A stretch of DNA of 64,000 nt from Candidatus Kapaibacterium sp. (GCA_026418625.1 JAOABA010000046.1:1-64000); one strand, 5' to 3'; positions 1 through 9,170 are shown, numbered from the stretch's first letter. The notes: generated from the sequence alone by a model not told the origin. Translations and numbers: made by a program.

Positions 1-1
1 C

Positions 2-1027
2 CCTTCAGAGCATGGATTCGGTCCTTTATTTGTTAGCTGTGGTGAAAGCAGCGCAAAATCAGAAGCACTTGGTCTTAACCCTTATGCTGCTGCTTTGAGC
101 CAACCTAAATGGTTAAAAGCTTTAGGACGATGGTCTTATGAAAATGCAGTTCCATTGCCAAAAGATGCTTATGCTGGAAAAACTGTTATTATAATAGGTG
201 ACGATGATTCCAGTCCCGGTGGTGGTCAAGTAGCTCTTTATATTAGTAATACTGTTGGTGATCTTGATAATGGAAACCTTTATGTAATGTGCCGAGATGA
301 TGGTGACACATCCGAAACAACAATGAAAGTTGGTCAAACATTCAACGTTACATTCAAAAAAATTAATGATATTACACAAGAAGAATTAAATACTCAATCA
401 ACAGCCTTAGGAGCTATCAGATTCGGAAGAACAGAAGATCTTGATTATCAAAAAGGTGGCGGTTCGAATGGTAGAAACATTTATTTCACAACAACTGGTC
501 AGAAAAACTACCCAAGCAGAACAGTTTATGGCAGAGTCTATAGATTAGTTTTGGATGCAAATGATCCTCTCAAAGGTAAATTAGAATGTATTCTTGATGG
601 TGATGACAAAAGCGGACCTGCTAAATTATTCCAAAATCCAGATAATATCTGTGTAACAAGAAATTATGTCTATATTCAAGAAGACCCAAACACTTATGGC
701 GATGAAACTCATGATTCATATATATATCAATACAACATTGCAACCAAAGAAATGAAGATTGTTTGCGAAATCGAACATTATAGAGGTCAAGCAAATCCAA
801 ACAATCCCGGAACTCTTTATGATAAAGCCGATTCCAAAAAGGGAAGTGCTGAATATGGTGCTTTGATTGATGTTTCTGATTTAGTCGGAGTGCCCGATGT
901 TTTCCTTCTTTGTATTCAACCTCATGGATGGAATCACGATAAATATAAAAATCCAGACAAAGGAACTCTTAGACCAACTGAAAATCAAGCAAGTTTGGTA
1001 GTTATTTTAAAAGGTTTACCAAGATAA
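2..1027 (+). CDS. PhoX/DUF839-like protein, 3' part
   Basis: The reading frame is open from base 2 across the left edge, so the gene starts outside the window. The first visible internal TTG (95) is not a credible start because the codons before it continue the same protein. Motifs seen in order are HGFGP at the edge, GRTEDLDY, YFTTTGQ, NPDNICV, YIQED and IQPHGW, spaced as in the beta-propeller proteins of the PhoX/DUF839 family, which include secreted calcium-dependent phosphatases. Export and phosphatase activity cannot be judged because the N-terminus is missing. A hairpin follows the stop. The PhoX family call is fairly secure; the substrate is not known. Confidence 0.72.
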   Translation, partial: PSEHGFGPLFVSCGESSAKSEALGLNPYAAALSQPKWLKALGRWSYENAVPLPKDAYAGKTVIIIGDDDSSPGGGQVALYISNTVGDLDNGNLYVMCRDDGDTSETTMKVGQTFNVTFKKINDITQEELNTQSTALGAIRFGRTEDLDYQKGGGSNGRNIYFTTTGQKNYPSRTVYGRVYRLVLDANDPLKGKLECILDGDDKSGPAKLFQNPDNICVTRNYVYIQEDPNTYGDETHDSYIYQYNIATKEMKIVCEIEHYRGQANPNNPGTLYDKADSKKGSAEYGALIDVSDLVGVPDVFLLCIQPHGWNHDKYKNPDKGTLRPTENQASLVVILKGLPR

Positions 1028-1042
1028 TTTGATAACAAATAT

Positions 1043-1074
1043 GGGGCTGTTCTGTAAATGAATAGCCCCAATTT
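1043..1074 (+). terminator. Rho-independent-like hairpin after the PhoX-like gene
   Basis: GGGGCT (1043-1048) pairs with AGCCCC (1064-1069), extended by TTC/GAA inside a mismatch, and is followed by a short ATTTT tract. The T-run is weak, so termination may be partial. The next gene starts only 11 bases after the stem. Confidence 0.6.
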
Positions 1075-1079
1075 TAAAA

Positions 1080-2273
1080 ATGAAAACATTTCTTTATTTA
1101 TATATTTTTTTTATTTCTTTCAGCTTATTTTCAACTCCACAAATTGCACTTCAGACAGCAAATCGTTGCATAAATTGCCATCTCTCTGAGTCTGGCTCTG
1201 GATTAAGAAATGAGAATGGATGGAGAACAGTTGGAAAATACTCCTTAATTAAACCAGACTGGATTGGTTTAAAAGATTTCTTTGACTTGACTAAACTAAC
1301 TAATTCTGCACTTGATGGGAAACTATATTTCGGTGCTGATATAAGAGCTCAGTATTCAAAAACTTTTAAACCCGGAACCCAAAGAAAATTTTTTGTTAAA
1401 CAGGTAACGGGTTACGTTTCTTATGAAGTAAGCGACTGGCTTTGGCTAGAGGGTGGGTATAATTTTGCTGAAACAAAATATAAAAATCACGGACAACAAA
1501 GCTGGACAGCCGGTGTTGTTCTCGATCCATTTCCAGAAACCCCAAAAGTGAGGATAGGCCATTTTCAACCGGGTTTTGGAATTAGATATGATGACCATAC
1601 AATGCTAATCCGGATGATAGCAAATGAAAATGTTTATGCGAATCCACTTTTTGCGATTGATTTCTCAGATTTTGGGATTGAATTATATAAAGATGTCTAT
1701 AGTCCCTCCCCTGAATGGATTTTTAATCTTTCTGGTGGTGTTTTTAGTTCGAATAATCTTTCAAAAGTAAAAATCAATAGCATTGAAGGAGCCAAGAACT
1801 TAACAGGTGAAAAAAACGCTATTTATGTTCTTAAAGGTATGCTTTCAGAAACGATTGGTATGAGCGATTTTACAAGCTCTTTGGCAGGTATGTCAATACT
1901 AAAAACTACTGATTACACACAATTTAATTATTTTGCAGGGATTAGCTTTTTCAAGAGATTTTCACTGCTTTTTGAATATAGTAAAGGGAATAAGGGTGAT
2001 ATTTTTTCTCTGGAAAATTATCAGGGTATATTAAATGTAAAAATTATTGACCCTGTTTATTTTGAAATTAGAGCTGAGCGAGCAAAATCAAATTACAAGT
2101 CTTTGGAAATTCTAAACACTACTCAACAACTTGTATTCGCTACGCAAATATTTATTCTGCCGTTCATTGAGGTTAAGCAGGAATTTCGTCTGATAGATAC
2201 AGAGCAGAATCCAAGAGAGTTCACCCAGTATAAAGGAGCTTTGTATTACCTTCAATTACATCTGTTCTATTAA
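1080..2273 (+). CDS. Monoheme cytochrome c fused to a putative outer-membrane barrel
   Basis: The 397-aa protein has a hydrophobic signal peptide (about residues 1-18), then a single heme-c motif C30-I-N-C33-H34 followed by a glycine-rich stretch (SGSGLRNENGW). The remaining 340 or so residues alternate polar and aromatic residues in barrel-strand style and end in LHLFY, a C-terminal aromatic typical of outer-membrane barrels. A short monoheme domain in front of a porin is the architecture of Cyc2-type cytochrome-porins and of related envelope proteins with a CxxCH-GxGxR motif. Which subgroup it belongs to cannot be settled by eye. It is followed after 15 bases by a Rieske lipoprotein gene, suggesting a redox pair. 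Electron transfer across the outer membrane is inferred. Confidence 0.6.
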   Translation: MKTFLYLYIFFISFSLFSTPQIALQTANRCINCHLSESGSGLRNENGWRTVGKYSLIKPDWIGLKDFFDLTKLTNSALDGKLYFGADIRAQYSKTFKPGTQRKFFVKQVTGYVSYEVSDWLWLEGGYNFAETKYKNHGQQSWTAGVVLDPFPETPKVRIGHFQPGFGIRYDDHTMLIRMIANENVYANPLFAIDFSDFGIELYKDVYSPSPEWIFNLSGGVFSSNNLSKVKINSIEGAKNLTGEKNAIYVLKGMLSETIGMSDFTSSLAGMSILKTTDYTQFNYFAGISFFKRFSLLFEYSKGNKGDIFSLENYQGILNVKIIDPVYFEIRAERAKSNYKSLEILNTTQQLVFATQIFILPFIEVKQEFRLIDTEQNPREFTQYKGALYYLQLHLFY

Positions 2274-2288
2274 TTAATGAGGTAAAAA

Positions 2289-2792
2289 GTGGAAAACAAA
2301 CAAGAAAGAAGAGAATTCCTCAAAAAAGCAATTGTATTAGCAGGTTCCTCTTTGTGTGCTACTTGTGCACCGGCTTTTTTTTCAGCTTGTGAATATATTC
2401 AGGAAAAGCCTATTCCAACAATGTTTGATAGAGTTAGAGAACATATTGTTGATTTATCTTTATTCCCTGAGTTAAGCGAAATTGGTGGAGCAATTTCAAA
2501 ATCATTTGGTAAACCTTTCGCAGGAAGACCTGTTATTATTATCAGAAAGGCAAAAGAAACAGACGATGATTTCAGTGTTTTTAGCTCTATTTGCCCTCAT
2601 CAAGGTGGAGAGATTTTGCTAAATGATGATAAAGGTAAAAATCACTGGTGCGCAGAGCATTATTCGGAATATGAATTCTTTACTGGAGAAAACCTTAAAC
2701 CCCCAGACTACGAACCGGATTACAAGGAGCCCTTAGTTAAATTGAAATATGAGTATTATCCCGAAGAGAATAAACTCAAGTTTTTCTATTAA
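2289..2792 (+). CDS. Tat-exported Rieske [2Fe-2S] lipoprotein
   Basis: The 167-aa protein starts at GTG, preceded by GAGGT. The N-terminus carries a twin-arginine motif (RREFLKK) and a lipobox-like FSAC with Cys at residue 34, suggesting a folded, membrane-anchored periplasmic protein. The cluster motif is C102-P-H104, sixteen residues, then C121-A-E-H124, matching the Rieske spacing CxH-x16-CxxH. The usual CPCHG form of the second half is replaced by CAEHY. There is no transmembrane helix or other bc1 subunit nearby. The gene is probably co-transcribed with the upstream cytochrome-barrel gene. Its stop codon overlaps the stop of convergent paaJ. Confidence 0.82.
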   Translation: MENKQERREFLKKAIVLAGSSLCATCAPAFFSACEYIQEKPIPTMFDRVREHIVDLSLFPELSEIGGAISKSFGKPFAGRPVIIIRKAKETDDDFSVFSSICPHQGGEILLNDDKGKNHWCAEHYSEYEFFTGENLKPPDYEPDYKEPLVKLKYEYYPEENKLKFFY

Positions 2793-3994
2793 ACTCTTTC
2801 AATTATCGTAGCATATCCCTGACCAACACCTATACACATAGTGCATAGGGCATATTTTCCTTTTCTTAACTCAAGTTCGTACATAGCAGTTACAATTAAT
2901 CTGGCGCCACTCATTCCAAGGGGGTGACCGAGAGCAATTGCACCGCCGTTGGGATTGATTCTTTCGTCAGAATCATCGAGCCCCCATTCTCTTATACAAG
3001 CAAGACCCTGAGCAGCGAATGCTTCATTTAGCTCTATTATGGAAATATCATTAAATTTTAATCCAGCTAATTTCAAAGCTTTCTTCGAGGCTTCAACGGG
3101 TCCAATTCCCATAATTCTTGGTTCAACGCCAACCACTGCAGAGGATACTATTCGGGCTTTTGGTGTCAAATTAAATTTCTTAACTGCTTCTTCAGAAGCC
3201 AAAAGAAGTGATGATGCCCCATCATTAATTCCCGAGGAATTTCCCGCTGTAACAGACCCATTTGGCTTAAAAGCTGGTTTTAGTTTAGATAGTCCTTCAA
3301 TTGTTGTTTCGGGGCGTATGAATTCATCATCGGAAAAAAATAATGGTTCTCCTTTTTTTTGAGGAATTTCAACAGGAACTATCTCCTTTGCAAATCTGCC
3401 ACTTTGAAGAGATTTCGTTGCTTTCATTTGAGAGTGATATGCAAATAAATCCTGATCTTCTCTAGAAATGTTGTATTTTTCGGCAACATTTTCAGCGGTC
3501 TCACCCATAGAATCAACACCGTATTTTTCTTTCATTTTTGGATTGACAAATCGCCAGCCAAGCGTTGTATCATAAATTTGTATGTCACGTCCGAAGGGAG
3601 TCGAGGATTTTCCAAAAACAAATGGGGATCGAGTCATATTTTCAACGCCACCCGCAATAACAAGATTATATTCTTCTGTTTTTATAGCCCTTGAAGCATT
3701 AATGACTGCTGACATTCCGGATGCGCAGAGTCTGTTAATTGTTTCACCGGGAATAGTGAAAGGTAAATCAGCAAGTAATAAAGCCATACGTGCTACATTT
3801 CTATTATCTTCACCGGATTGATTTGCACATCCCAAAATAACATCATCTATAAGATTTTTGTCAATTTCTGGGTTTCTTTCAACAAGCTTTTTAATGACAT
3901 AAGCGGCAAGGTCATCTGTTCTTACGCTTGATAATGCACCGCCATATTTTCCGATGGGTGTCCTTATTCCGTCAATTATATAACAATCTTTCAT
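2789..3994 (-). CDS. paaJ: Acyl-CoA thiolase of phenylacetate degradation (PaaJ/PcaF type)
   Basis: The 401-aa protein is a full-length thiolase. The catalytic cysteine is C90 in RLCASG, the histidine is H357 in ALGHPLG, and the second cysteine is C387 in MCIGVGQG. The N-terminal signature GIRTPIGKYGGALSSVR is characteristic of 3-oxoadipyl-CoA/3-oxo-5,6-dehydrosuberyl-CoA thiolases. In the Paa pathway PaaJ cleaves ring-opened intermediates and finally yields succinyl-CoA and acetyl-CoA. It is the last gene of the minus-strand paa operon, 14 bases after paaI, which supports PaaJ over a generic acetyl-CoA acetyltransferase. Confidence 0.9.
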   Translation of the reverse strand: MKDCYIIDGIRTPIGKYGGALSSVRTDDLAAYVIKKLVERNPEIDKNLIDDVILGCANQSGEDNRNVARMALLLADLPFTIPGETINRLCASGMSAVINASRAIKTEEYNLVIAGGVENMTRSPFVFGKSSTPFGRDIQIYDTTLGWRFVNPKMKEKYGVDSMGETAENVAEKYNISREDQDLFAYHSQMKATKSLQSGRFAKEIVPVEIPQKKGEPLFFSDDEFIRPETTIEGLSKLKPAFKPNGSVTAGNSSGINDGASSLLLASEEAVKKFNLTPKARIVSSAVVGVEPRIMGIGPVEASKKALKLAGLKFNDISIIELNEAFAAQGLACIREWGLDDSDERINPNGGAIALGHPLGMSGARLIVTAMYELELRKGKYALCTMCIGVGQGYATIIERV

Positions 3995-4008
3995 ATTTTT
4001 ATTCTTAT

Positions 4009-4440
4009 TTATAAAACATCTGAATAATCTTTATTAGTTCTGTAAACAGTTCCCCGAAAAAGAGCAACTTTTCTTTTATGTTGATTAAAAATAGTAATAT
4101 CGTAAACTGCTGTATTATTAGTTAAATTTGATTCTTCTGCAATTGCGGTTAAAGTATCACCGGCAAATACAGGTGCAGTGTAGTTTATCAAGGCTTCAAG
4201 GGAAACGGCTCTTCTTCCGTGAGTATTAGAAGCAAAAGCCAAGGCACTATCAGCAAGAGCAAAAGCTATTCCCCCGTGAAGAATATCAAAACCATTCAGC
4301 ATAACATCAGTAATTTCCAATTCAAGGGTAACTTTACCAATTTCGACTGATAGTAATTTTATTCCAAGCCAATTGCTGAATCTGTCATTTTTCAGCATCC
4401 ATTCAACAATTTTTTGTGGGTTTTCAGGGTTCTTCATCAT
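4009..4440 (-). CDS. paaI: PaaI-type acyl-CoA thioesterase
   Basis: The 143-aa hotdog-fold protein carries LHGGIAFALADSALAFASN, the HGG active-site region of PaaI thioesterases, followed by the typical central strand region (ALINYTAPVFAGDTL). PaaI removes CoA from stalled (hydroxy)phenylacetyl-CoA intermediates and so protects the CoA pool. The gene starts 2 bases after the paaH stop, so translation is probably coupled. Two consecutive ATG codons are possible starts; the first is used here. Confidence 0.9.
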   Translation of the reverse strand: MMKNPENPQKIVEWMLKNDRFSNWLGIKLLSVEIGKVTLELEITDVMLNGFDILHGGIAFALADSALAFASNTHGRRAVSLEALINYTAPVFAGDTLTAIAEESNLTNNTAVYDITIFNQHKRKVALFRGTVYRTNKDYSDVL

Positions 4441-4442
4441 TT

Positions 4443-5615
4443 TTAATTATAAAACTTCCAACCTCTATCTGCCATTCTTTTGAGCATAGGGCTAATTCTG
4501 TATCTATCTTCGCCATATTCATCGAAAAGTGCCTGAAGTTGATTTATTACATTGCTAATTCCAATTTCATCAGCCCATTTAAGTAATCCCTTGGGGTAAT
4601 TCACACCTAAAGTCATTGCAAGGTCAATGTCTTCTTTAGTGGCAATTCCGAAAAGAAGTGAATCTGATGCTTCGTTGATTAGTTGAGCTAAAATTCTATT
4701 AAAAATTTTTGTTCCTAATTTTCTATCTGTATTAGGTTTTGGTTGGTTCTCCAAAGAATAATCATAAAAACCTCTTCCAGTTTTTTTACCGAACATTTTT
4801 GCTTCGACAAGTCTTTTTTGAGTAATTGAAGGTTTAAAACGAGGCTCGAAATATGATTGTTCGAAAATTGATTCTGTAACTTTATAATTTACATCGTTTC
4901 CAATTAAATCCATAAGTTCGAAAGGTCCCATCTTGAAACCACCAATTTCTTTCATTGCCCAATCAATAGTGGGTATGTCAGCAATACCCTCATCGAATAT
5001 CCTGAGAGCTTCTGTATAAAAAGGTCTTGCAATTCTATTGACAATGAAACCGGGTGTATCCTTTGCTAAAACCGTGGTCTTGCCCCAGGATTGTAATAGA
5101 GACTTAATATCTGTTAGAATTTTAATATCAGTAAGTAAAGACGGGACAATTTCAACCAATTTCATTACTACGGGAGGATTAAAAAAATGAATGCCTAAAA
5201 ATCTTGAAGGATTTTTCAATGATGATGATAATGAGGCGATTGAAAGAGAAGAAGTGTTTGAACCAATTATACAATCTTCGGGAACAATTTGTTCAAGCTC
5301 TGAATAACATACCTGCTTGATGGTTAAATCCTCAACAATAGCCTCAATCACTAAATTACAAATTCCAAACATCCCTAAATCGGACTCGTAATACATCTTG
5401 GAAGTAACTTCCTGAGGGCTTTTATTTTGTAATTTATTCTTCGAGTGTAAATTTTCGATGGCTTTGATAGATTCATTTTTTGCTTTTTCAAGCACCTGAG
5501 TATTATTATCAAACACTATTACATCGTGTCCATTGATAGCTGATAGCACAGCTATTCCATTACCCATAGTTCCGGCACCCATAATCCCAACTCGTATTTT
5601 ATTTCCTTTTTCCAT
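4443..5615 (-). CDS. paaH: 3-hydroxyacyl-CoA dehydrogenase PaaH
   Basis: The 390-aa protein has an N-terminal Rossmann NAD-binding site (GIMGAGTMGNGIA, residues about 10-22), the HFFNPP region and the GFIVNR motif, followed by two 3HCDH C-terminal domains (GRGFYDY ends the first). Length and layout fit a stand-alone dehydrogenase of the FadB/PaaH family. In phenylacetate breakdown PaaH oxidises 3-hydroxyadipyl-CoA with NAD. It lies between paaG (25-base gap) and paaI. The second C-terminal domain begins near residue 300 (GTKIFNRILAQLINEASD), a duplication common in this family. Confidence 0.9.
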   Translation of the reverse strand: MEKGNKIRVGIMGAGTMGNGIAVLSAINGHDVIVFDNNTQVLEKAKNESIKAIENLHSKNKLQNKSPQEVTSKMYYESDLGMFGICNLVIEAIVEDLTIKQVCYSELEQIVPEDCIIGSNTSSLSIASLSSSLKNPSRFLGIHFFNPPVVMKLVEIVPSLLTDIKILTDIKSLLQSWGKTTVLAKDTPGFIVNRIARPFYTEALRIFDEGIADIPTIDWAMKEIGGFKMGPFELMDLIGNDVNYKVTESIFEQSYFEPRFKPSITQKRLVEAKMFGKKTGRGFYDYSLENQPKPNTDRKLGTKIFNRILAQLINEASDSLLFGIATKEDIDLAMTLGVNYPKGLLKWADEIGISNVINQLQALFDEYGEDRYRISPMLKRMADRGWKFYN

Positions 5616-5640
5616 AAAATTTTCAAATAGTTAAAAAAAT

Positions 5641-6420
5641 TTATTTTCCTTTGAATATTGGTTTCCTTTTTTCAAGAAAAGCATTTACACCTTCTCGATA
5701 ATCTTGAGAATTTCCTGCCAGACATTGAGCATTTTTTTCGGCTTCTAACTGTTCTTCAAAGCTATTTTCGAAAGAGGTATTAAGCAGTTTTTTTGTCAAA
5801 GCCAAGGCTTTTGTTGGCATTTCGCTCAATTTTGCGGAAAATTCTCTAACAAAAACATCAAAATCTTCTTCTTCTGTTGATTTGAAAATCATTCCAAGAT
5901 TTTCAGCATCTGTTGCAGAAAGTTTATTACCCAACATCATTAGAGAGGTCGAGCGGGCTAATCCTATTAATCTTGGTAAAATATAAGTTCCCCCACTATC
6001 CGGGACTAATCCGATTTTACTGAATGCCTGAATGAAATATGCCTCTTTACTCGCTATGACAAAATCGCAACATAATGCAATATTAGCTCCTGCTCCAGCT
6101 GCAACTCCATTAACAGCGGCTATAACCGGTTTTTCCAAATTTCTGATTTTTGTAACAATTGGAATATAGTTTCTTTCAACGATTTCTGATAATTCTGTGT
6201 TCAAATTGATTGCTTCGGATAAGTCTTGCCCAGCAGAAAAGGCTTTTCCAGTTCCAGTAATAATGACTACCCTTACCTCATCATTTTTATTAACCTCATC
6301 CAAAGCATCTTGGAGCTCTTTAGCCATTTGAAAATTAAAACTATTGAGAACTTCGGGTCTGTTTAGTGTTATTTTGGCAATGTTATTTTCTAATGAATAT
6401 GAAATAAATTGATATTCCAT
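5641..6420 (-). CDS. paaG: Ring 1,2-epoxyphenylacetyl-CoA isomerase PaaG
   Basis: This crotonase-fold enzyme has the oxyanion-hole motifs SAGQDLSE and NGVAAGAGAN, the PaaG-typical AFSKIGLVPDSGGT, and the ending DYREGVNAFLEKRKP. It isomerises the ring epoxide to an oxepin-CoA and later moves a double bond in the open chain. The frame is open to 6447, but the ATG at 6420 is preferred because AGGAG lies 8 bases upstream and the longer form would overlap paaD. The product is 259 aa, normal for PaaG. The second pathway crotonase, PaaF, is not next to it. Confidence 0.9.
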   Translation of the reverse strand: MEYQFISYSLENNIAKITLNRPEVLNSFNFQMAKELQDALDEVNKNDEVRVVIITGTGKAFSAGQDLSEAINLNTELSEIVERNYIPIVTKIRNLEKPVIAAVNGVAAGAGANIALCCDFVIASKEAYFIQAFSKIGLVPDSGGTYILPRLIGLARSTSLMMLGNKLSATDAENLGMIFKSTEEEDFDVFVREFSAKLSEMPTKALALTKKLLNTSFENSFEEQLEAEKNAQCLAGNSQDYREGVNAFLEKRKPIFKGK

Positions 6421-6437
6421 TGAAACTCTCCTAAAAG

Positions 6438-6932
6438 TTAATGGCATTTGAAATGTTCAAAGGGTTGTTGACAGTTATTGCAATAATATAAGGATTTACA
6501 AGCAGTCGAACCAAAGAAACTTTTAAGATCAGTATTGCTTGAATCACAAAAAGGGCAATTCACTGTCTGTGTAGTTGAAATGATGTTAAAAATATTATCA
6601 GAAGAATTTTTTACGGGAGGAGCTATTCCATATTTTTTCAACTTTTCTTTAGTTCCCTCGCTAAGCCAGTCTGTTGTCCACGCAGGAGATAGAACTGTTT
6701 CTATTGTTACATCTGAAAACCCTTTTTTCCCAAGAGAAAATAGAATGTCATCTTCAATCTGCCTCATTGCCGGACAACCAGAGTATGTGGGTGTCAATAA
6801 TACCTTGATCTCTCCTTCCTCTATTTTTATATCCCTTATCATACCCATTTCAATGATATTAACCACTGGAATTTCAGGGTCAGAAATTTGTGATAATGTA
6901 TCGAGAACTATTTTCTTAATATCTTCTTTCAT
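6438..6932 (-). CDS. paaD: Phenylacetyl-CoA epoxidase-associated protein PaaD
   Basis: The 164-aa protein has an N-terminal DUF59/MIP18-like domain (ISDPEIPVVNIIEMGMI and TYSGCPAM with its conserved cysteine) and a C-terminal zinc-ribbon-like part (CPFC near residue 135 and CNNC near residue 155, ending FEHFKCH). This two-part layout is that of PaaD, thought to help mature Fe-S clusters of the epoxidase system. It sits between paaC and paaG in the usual order. The reductase PaaE, normally next, is absent here. Confidence 0.88.
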   Translation of the reverse strand: MKEDIKKIVLDTLSQISDPEIPVVNIIEMGMIRDIKIEEGEIKVLLTPTYSGCPAMRQIEDDILFSLGKKGFSDVTIETVLSPAWTTDWLSEGTKEKLKKYGIAPPVKNSSDNIFNIISTTQTVNCPFCDSSNTDLKSFFGSTACKSLYYCNNCQQPFEHFKCH

Positions 6933-6950
6933 ACTTTTAATGAAATTACT

Positions 6951-7727
6951 TTACCATTTTGCTTGTGGAAAAGAACGTGGTAGAATTTGCATTACAGCAA
7001 GAATATAATCAAGATGCTCAGTGTGATTGCCGCTTCTACCACCTGTTTGCATAAAGATTTCATTAGATGGTAATTCGAGTGTAGCTTTTTCAAAAATATC
7101 TTTGATATATATTTTCCATTTATCATAAATGACTGATAAATTAGGGAAATATCCATTTTCAAAAAGCCTTTTACTTAAATCATCCATTTCGAAAAGTTCA
7201 CCCGAAAATCGCCAAAGTTCATTAACAGCCTTGTTCATTCTGTTATGACTTTCTTCTGTTCCGTCTCCTAATCGAATTATCCATTCTGATGAATGTCTTA
7301 AATGATATTTTATTTCTTTATGACTTTTAGCTGCGATTGCTGCAATAGTTGAATCAGCAGAATTTTTCAATTCATCATAAAGGAAATATGAATAAGAATC
7401 AAAGATAAATTGCCTTAAAATTGTAACTGCAAAATCTCCGTTAGGTTGCTCGACCAACTTTGAGTTTCTGAATTCAAGTGAGCTTCTGAAATATGCAAGA
7501 TCATCTTCTGTTCGACCTTTGCCTTCCAATTCACAGGCATATTTGTATAACGAGATTGCTTGTCCAAGTAAATCTAAAGCAATATTAGTCATTGCGATAT
7601 CTTCTTCCAAAATAGGTGCATGACCGCACCATTCTGAAAGTCTCTGACCAAGTATCAGGCAGTCATCGCCCAATCTTAAACATAATTCAAATAAATCATC
7701 TTTTCCGTTGCTAATATTATTAGACAT
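6951..7727 (-). CDS. paaC: Phenylacetyl-CoA epoxidase structural subunit PaaC
   Basis: The 258-aa ferritin-like helical protein has motifs LGQRLSEWCGHAPILEEDIAMTN and EIKYHLRHSSEW plus the C-terminal GGRSGNHTEHLDYIL, characteristic of PaaC. PaaC pairs with PaaA and lacks full catalytic di-iron function while supporting the heterodimer. The start overlaps the paaB stop by 8 bases, indicating translational coupling and a shared transcript. Confidence 0.92.
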   Translation of the reverse strand: MSNNISNGKDDLFELCLRLGDDCLILGQRLSEWCGHAPILEEDIAMTNIALDLLGQAISLYKYACELEGKGRTEDDLAYFRSSLEFRNSKLVEQPNGDFAVTILRQFIFDSYSYFLYDELKNSADSTIAAIAAKSHKEIKYHLRHSSEWIIRLGDGTEESHNRMNKAVNELWRFSGELFEMDDLSKRLFENGYFPNLSVIYDKWKIYIKDIFEKATLELPSNEIFMQTGGRSGNHTEHLDYILAVMQILPRSFPQAKW

Positions 7728-8022
7728 CTAAATTTACTCCTTTTGGGACTTTGTAAAAATGTGGGTAACGATAAATCTTATCATCATTGGGATCGAAAAA
7801 TATCTCATTATCTTCATTTTTTGTTGCAGTTATACATTCAGAGGGAACAACCCAAATACTAACTGCTTTGCCTCTACGGGCGTAAACGTCTCGGGCATTT
7901 TGAAGAGCTAATTCTGCATCTGGAGCGTGAACACTACCTGCATGTTCGTGAGGTGCTCCCGTTTTGACCTGAATGAAAACCTCCCATGGCTTCCATTGAG
8001 TATCATTCATATTTTCATTCAT
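7720..8022 (-). CDS. paaB: Phenylacetyl-CoA epoxidase subunit PaaB
   Basis: The 100-aa protein matches the small PaaB subunit: WEVFIQVKTGAPHEHAGSVHA, then ALQNARDVYARRG and a WVVPSE strand. PaaB bridges PaaAC heterodimers in the epoxidase complex. The ATG at 8022 is chosen over ATG 8010 because AGAGGA lies directly upstream of the first. It is 50 bases downstream of paaA. Confidence 0.92.
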   Translation of the reverse strand: MNENMNDTQWKPWEVFIQVKTGAPHEHAGSVHAPDAELALQNARDVYARRGKAVSIWVVPSECITATKNEDNEIFFDPNDDKIYRYPHFYKVPKGVNLDV

Positions 8023-8072
8023 TAAATCCTCTTTATTTATTGGTCATCATTGATATATTCAGTTGATTTCAA

Positions 8073-9023
8073 TTAATTTATAGATTGTTTTTTCATAGAA
8101 TGAGCAAGAGCAGCTTCTCTGACCCATCTACCTTCTTCGTGAGCCTTAATTCTTGCATCAATTCTTTCTTTATTGCATATTCCTTTGCCATTGATAACAG
8201 CAAAAAACTCTTCCCAATTCAATTTTCCATATTCCCAGTTCTTTGTTTCGGGATTGTATTTTAAGTCGGGATCGGGCAATGTCAAACCTCTTGCATTAGC
8301 CTGCGGAACTGTCATATTGATAAATCTTTGTCTGAGTTGGTCATTAGTTTCAGTCTTAATTTTCCAACGCATTAAAATTTCAGAATTAGGGGATTGGTCA
8401 TCAGGAGGTCCAAACATCATAAGAGATGGAAACCACCAACGATTAACAGCGTCCTGAGCCATCTTTTTTTGTTCAGGAGTTCCTGCACAAAGTTGAGCAA
8501 TCAGTTCATATCCTTGACGATTGTGGAAAGCTTCTTCTTTTGTAATTCTAATCATTGCCCGTGAATAAGGTCCATAAGAGCATTTTGCAAGCATTGTTTG
8601 ATTGACCATAGCTGCACCATCAACAAACCAGCCGATAACACCAATGTCAGCCCAAGTCAGTGTTGGATAGTTAAAGATATTGGAATATTTAGCCTTACCT
8701 TGTAGTAATTGATTGATTAGCTCTCCTCTGTCCACACCAAGAGTTTCAGTGGAATTGTATAAATACAAGCCGTGTCCTGCTTCATCTTGAACTTTGGCTA
8801 AAAGGATTAACTTTCGCCTTAAACTTGGAGCTCGAGTTATCCAGTTTCCTTCGGGAAGCATTCCAACAACCTCGGAGTGAGCGTGCTGCGACATCATTCG
8901 TATCAATTGTTTCCTATAAAGTTCGGGCATCCAATCCTTTGGCTCAATTTTTTCCCCCGCATTTATTTTAGCCTCAAATTCGGCTAATTTTTTTGGATCT
9001 TCATTTTGAATTTCTCTTATCAT
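8073..9023 (-). CDS. paaA: Ring 1,2-phenylacetyl-CoA epoxidase catalytic subunit PaaA
   Basis: The 316-aa catalytic di-iron subunit carries the metal-ligand motifs DEAGHG (about residues 89-94) and EAFHNRQ (about residues 155-161), plus the PaaA-typical [19 protein letters not shown]. It uses O2 and electrons to form the ring epoxide of phenylacetyl-CoA. It is the first gene of the paa operon, so the promoter should lie in the 186-base gap to the divergent transporter gene. I saw no convincing repressor palindrome there. Confidence 0.94.
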   Translation of the reverse strand: MIREIQNEDPKKLAEFEAKINAGEKIEPKDWMPELYRKQLIRMMSQHAHSEVVGMLPEGNWITRAPSLRRKLILLAKVQDEAGHGLYLYNSTETLGVDRGELINQLLQGKAKYSNIFNYPTLTWADIGVIGWFVDGAAMVNQTMLAKCSYGPYSRAMIRITKEEAFHNRQGYELIAQLCAGTPEQKKMAQDAVNRWWFPSLMMFGPPDDQSPNSEILMRWKIKTETNDQLRQRFINMTVPQANARGLTLPDPDLKYNPETKNWEYGKLNWEEFFAVINGKGICNKERIDARIKAHEEGRWVREAALAHSMKKQSIN

Positions 9024-9170
9024 AACTGAAAAAAAATATTAGAAATAAATAGTCAAATTTCTTACGTATTTTAATTTAATTTAGTGCAATATAATAAAAT
9101 TTTTAGATTGATAAATAATAATATTAGATTAGATTTGTAATTATTTCATTTTTATAAGATTAAAAATTAT

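Noticed and set aside
6421-6447. Longer paaG start nine codons upstream
   Set aside because: It would overlap paaD and has no RBS; the ATG at 6420 has AGGAG at good distance.
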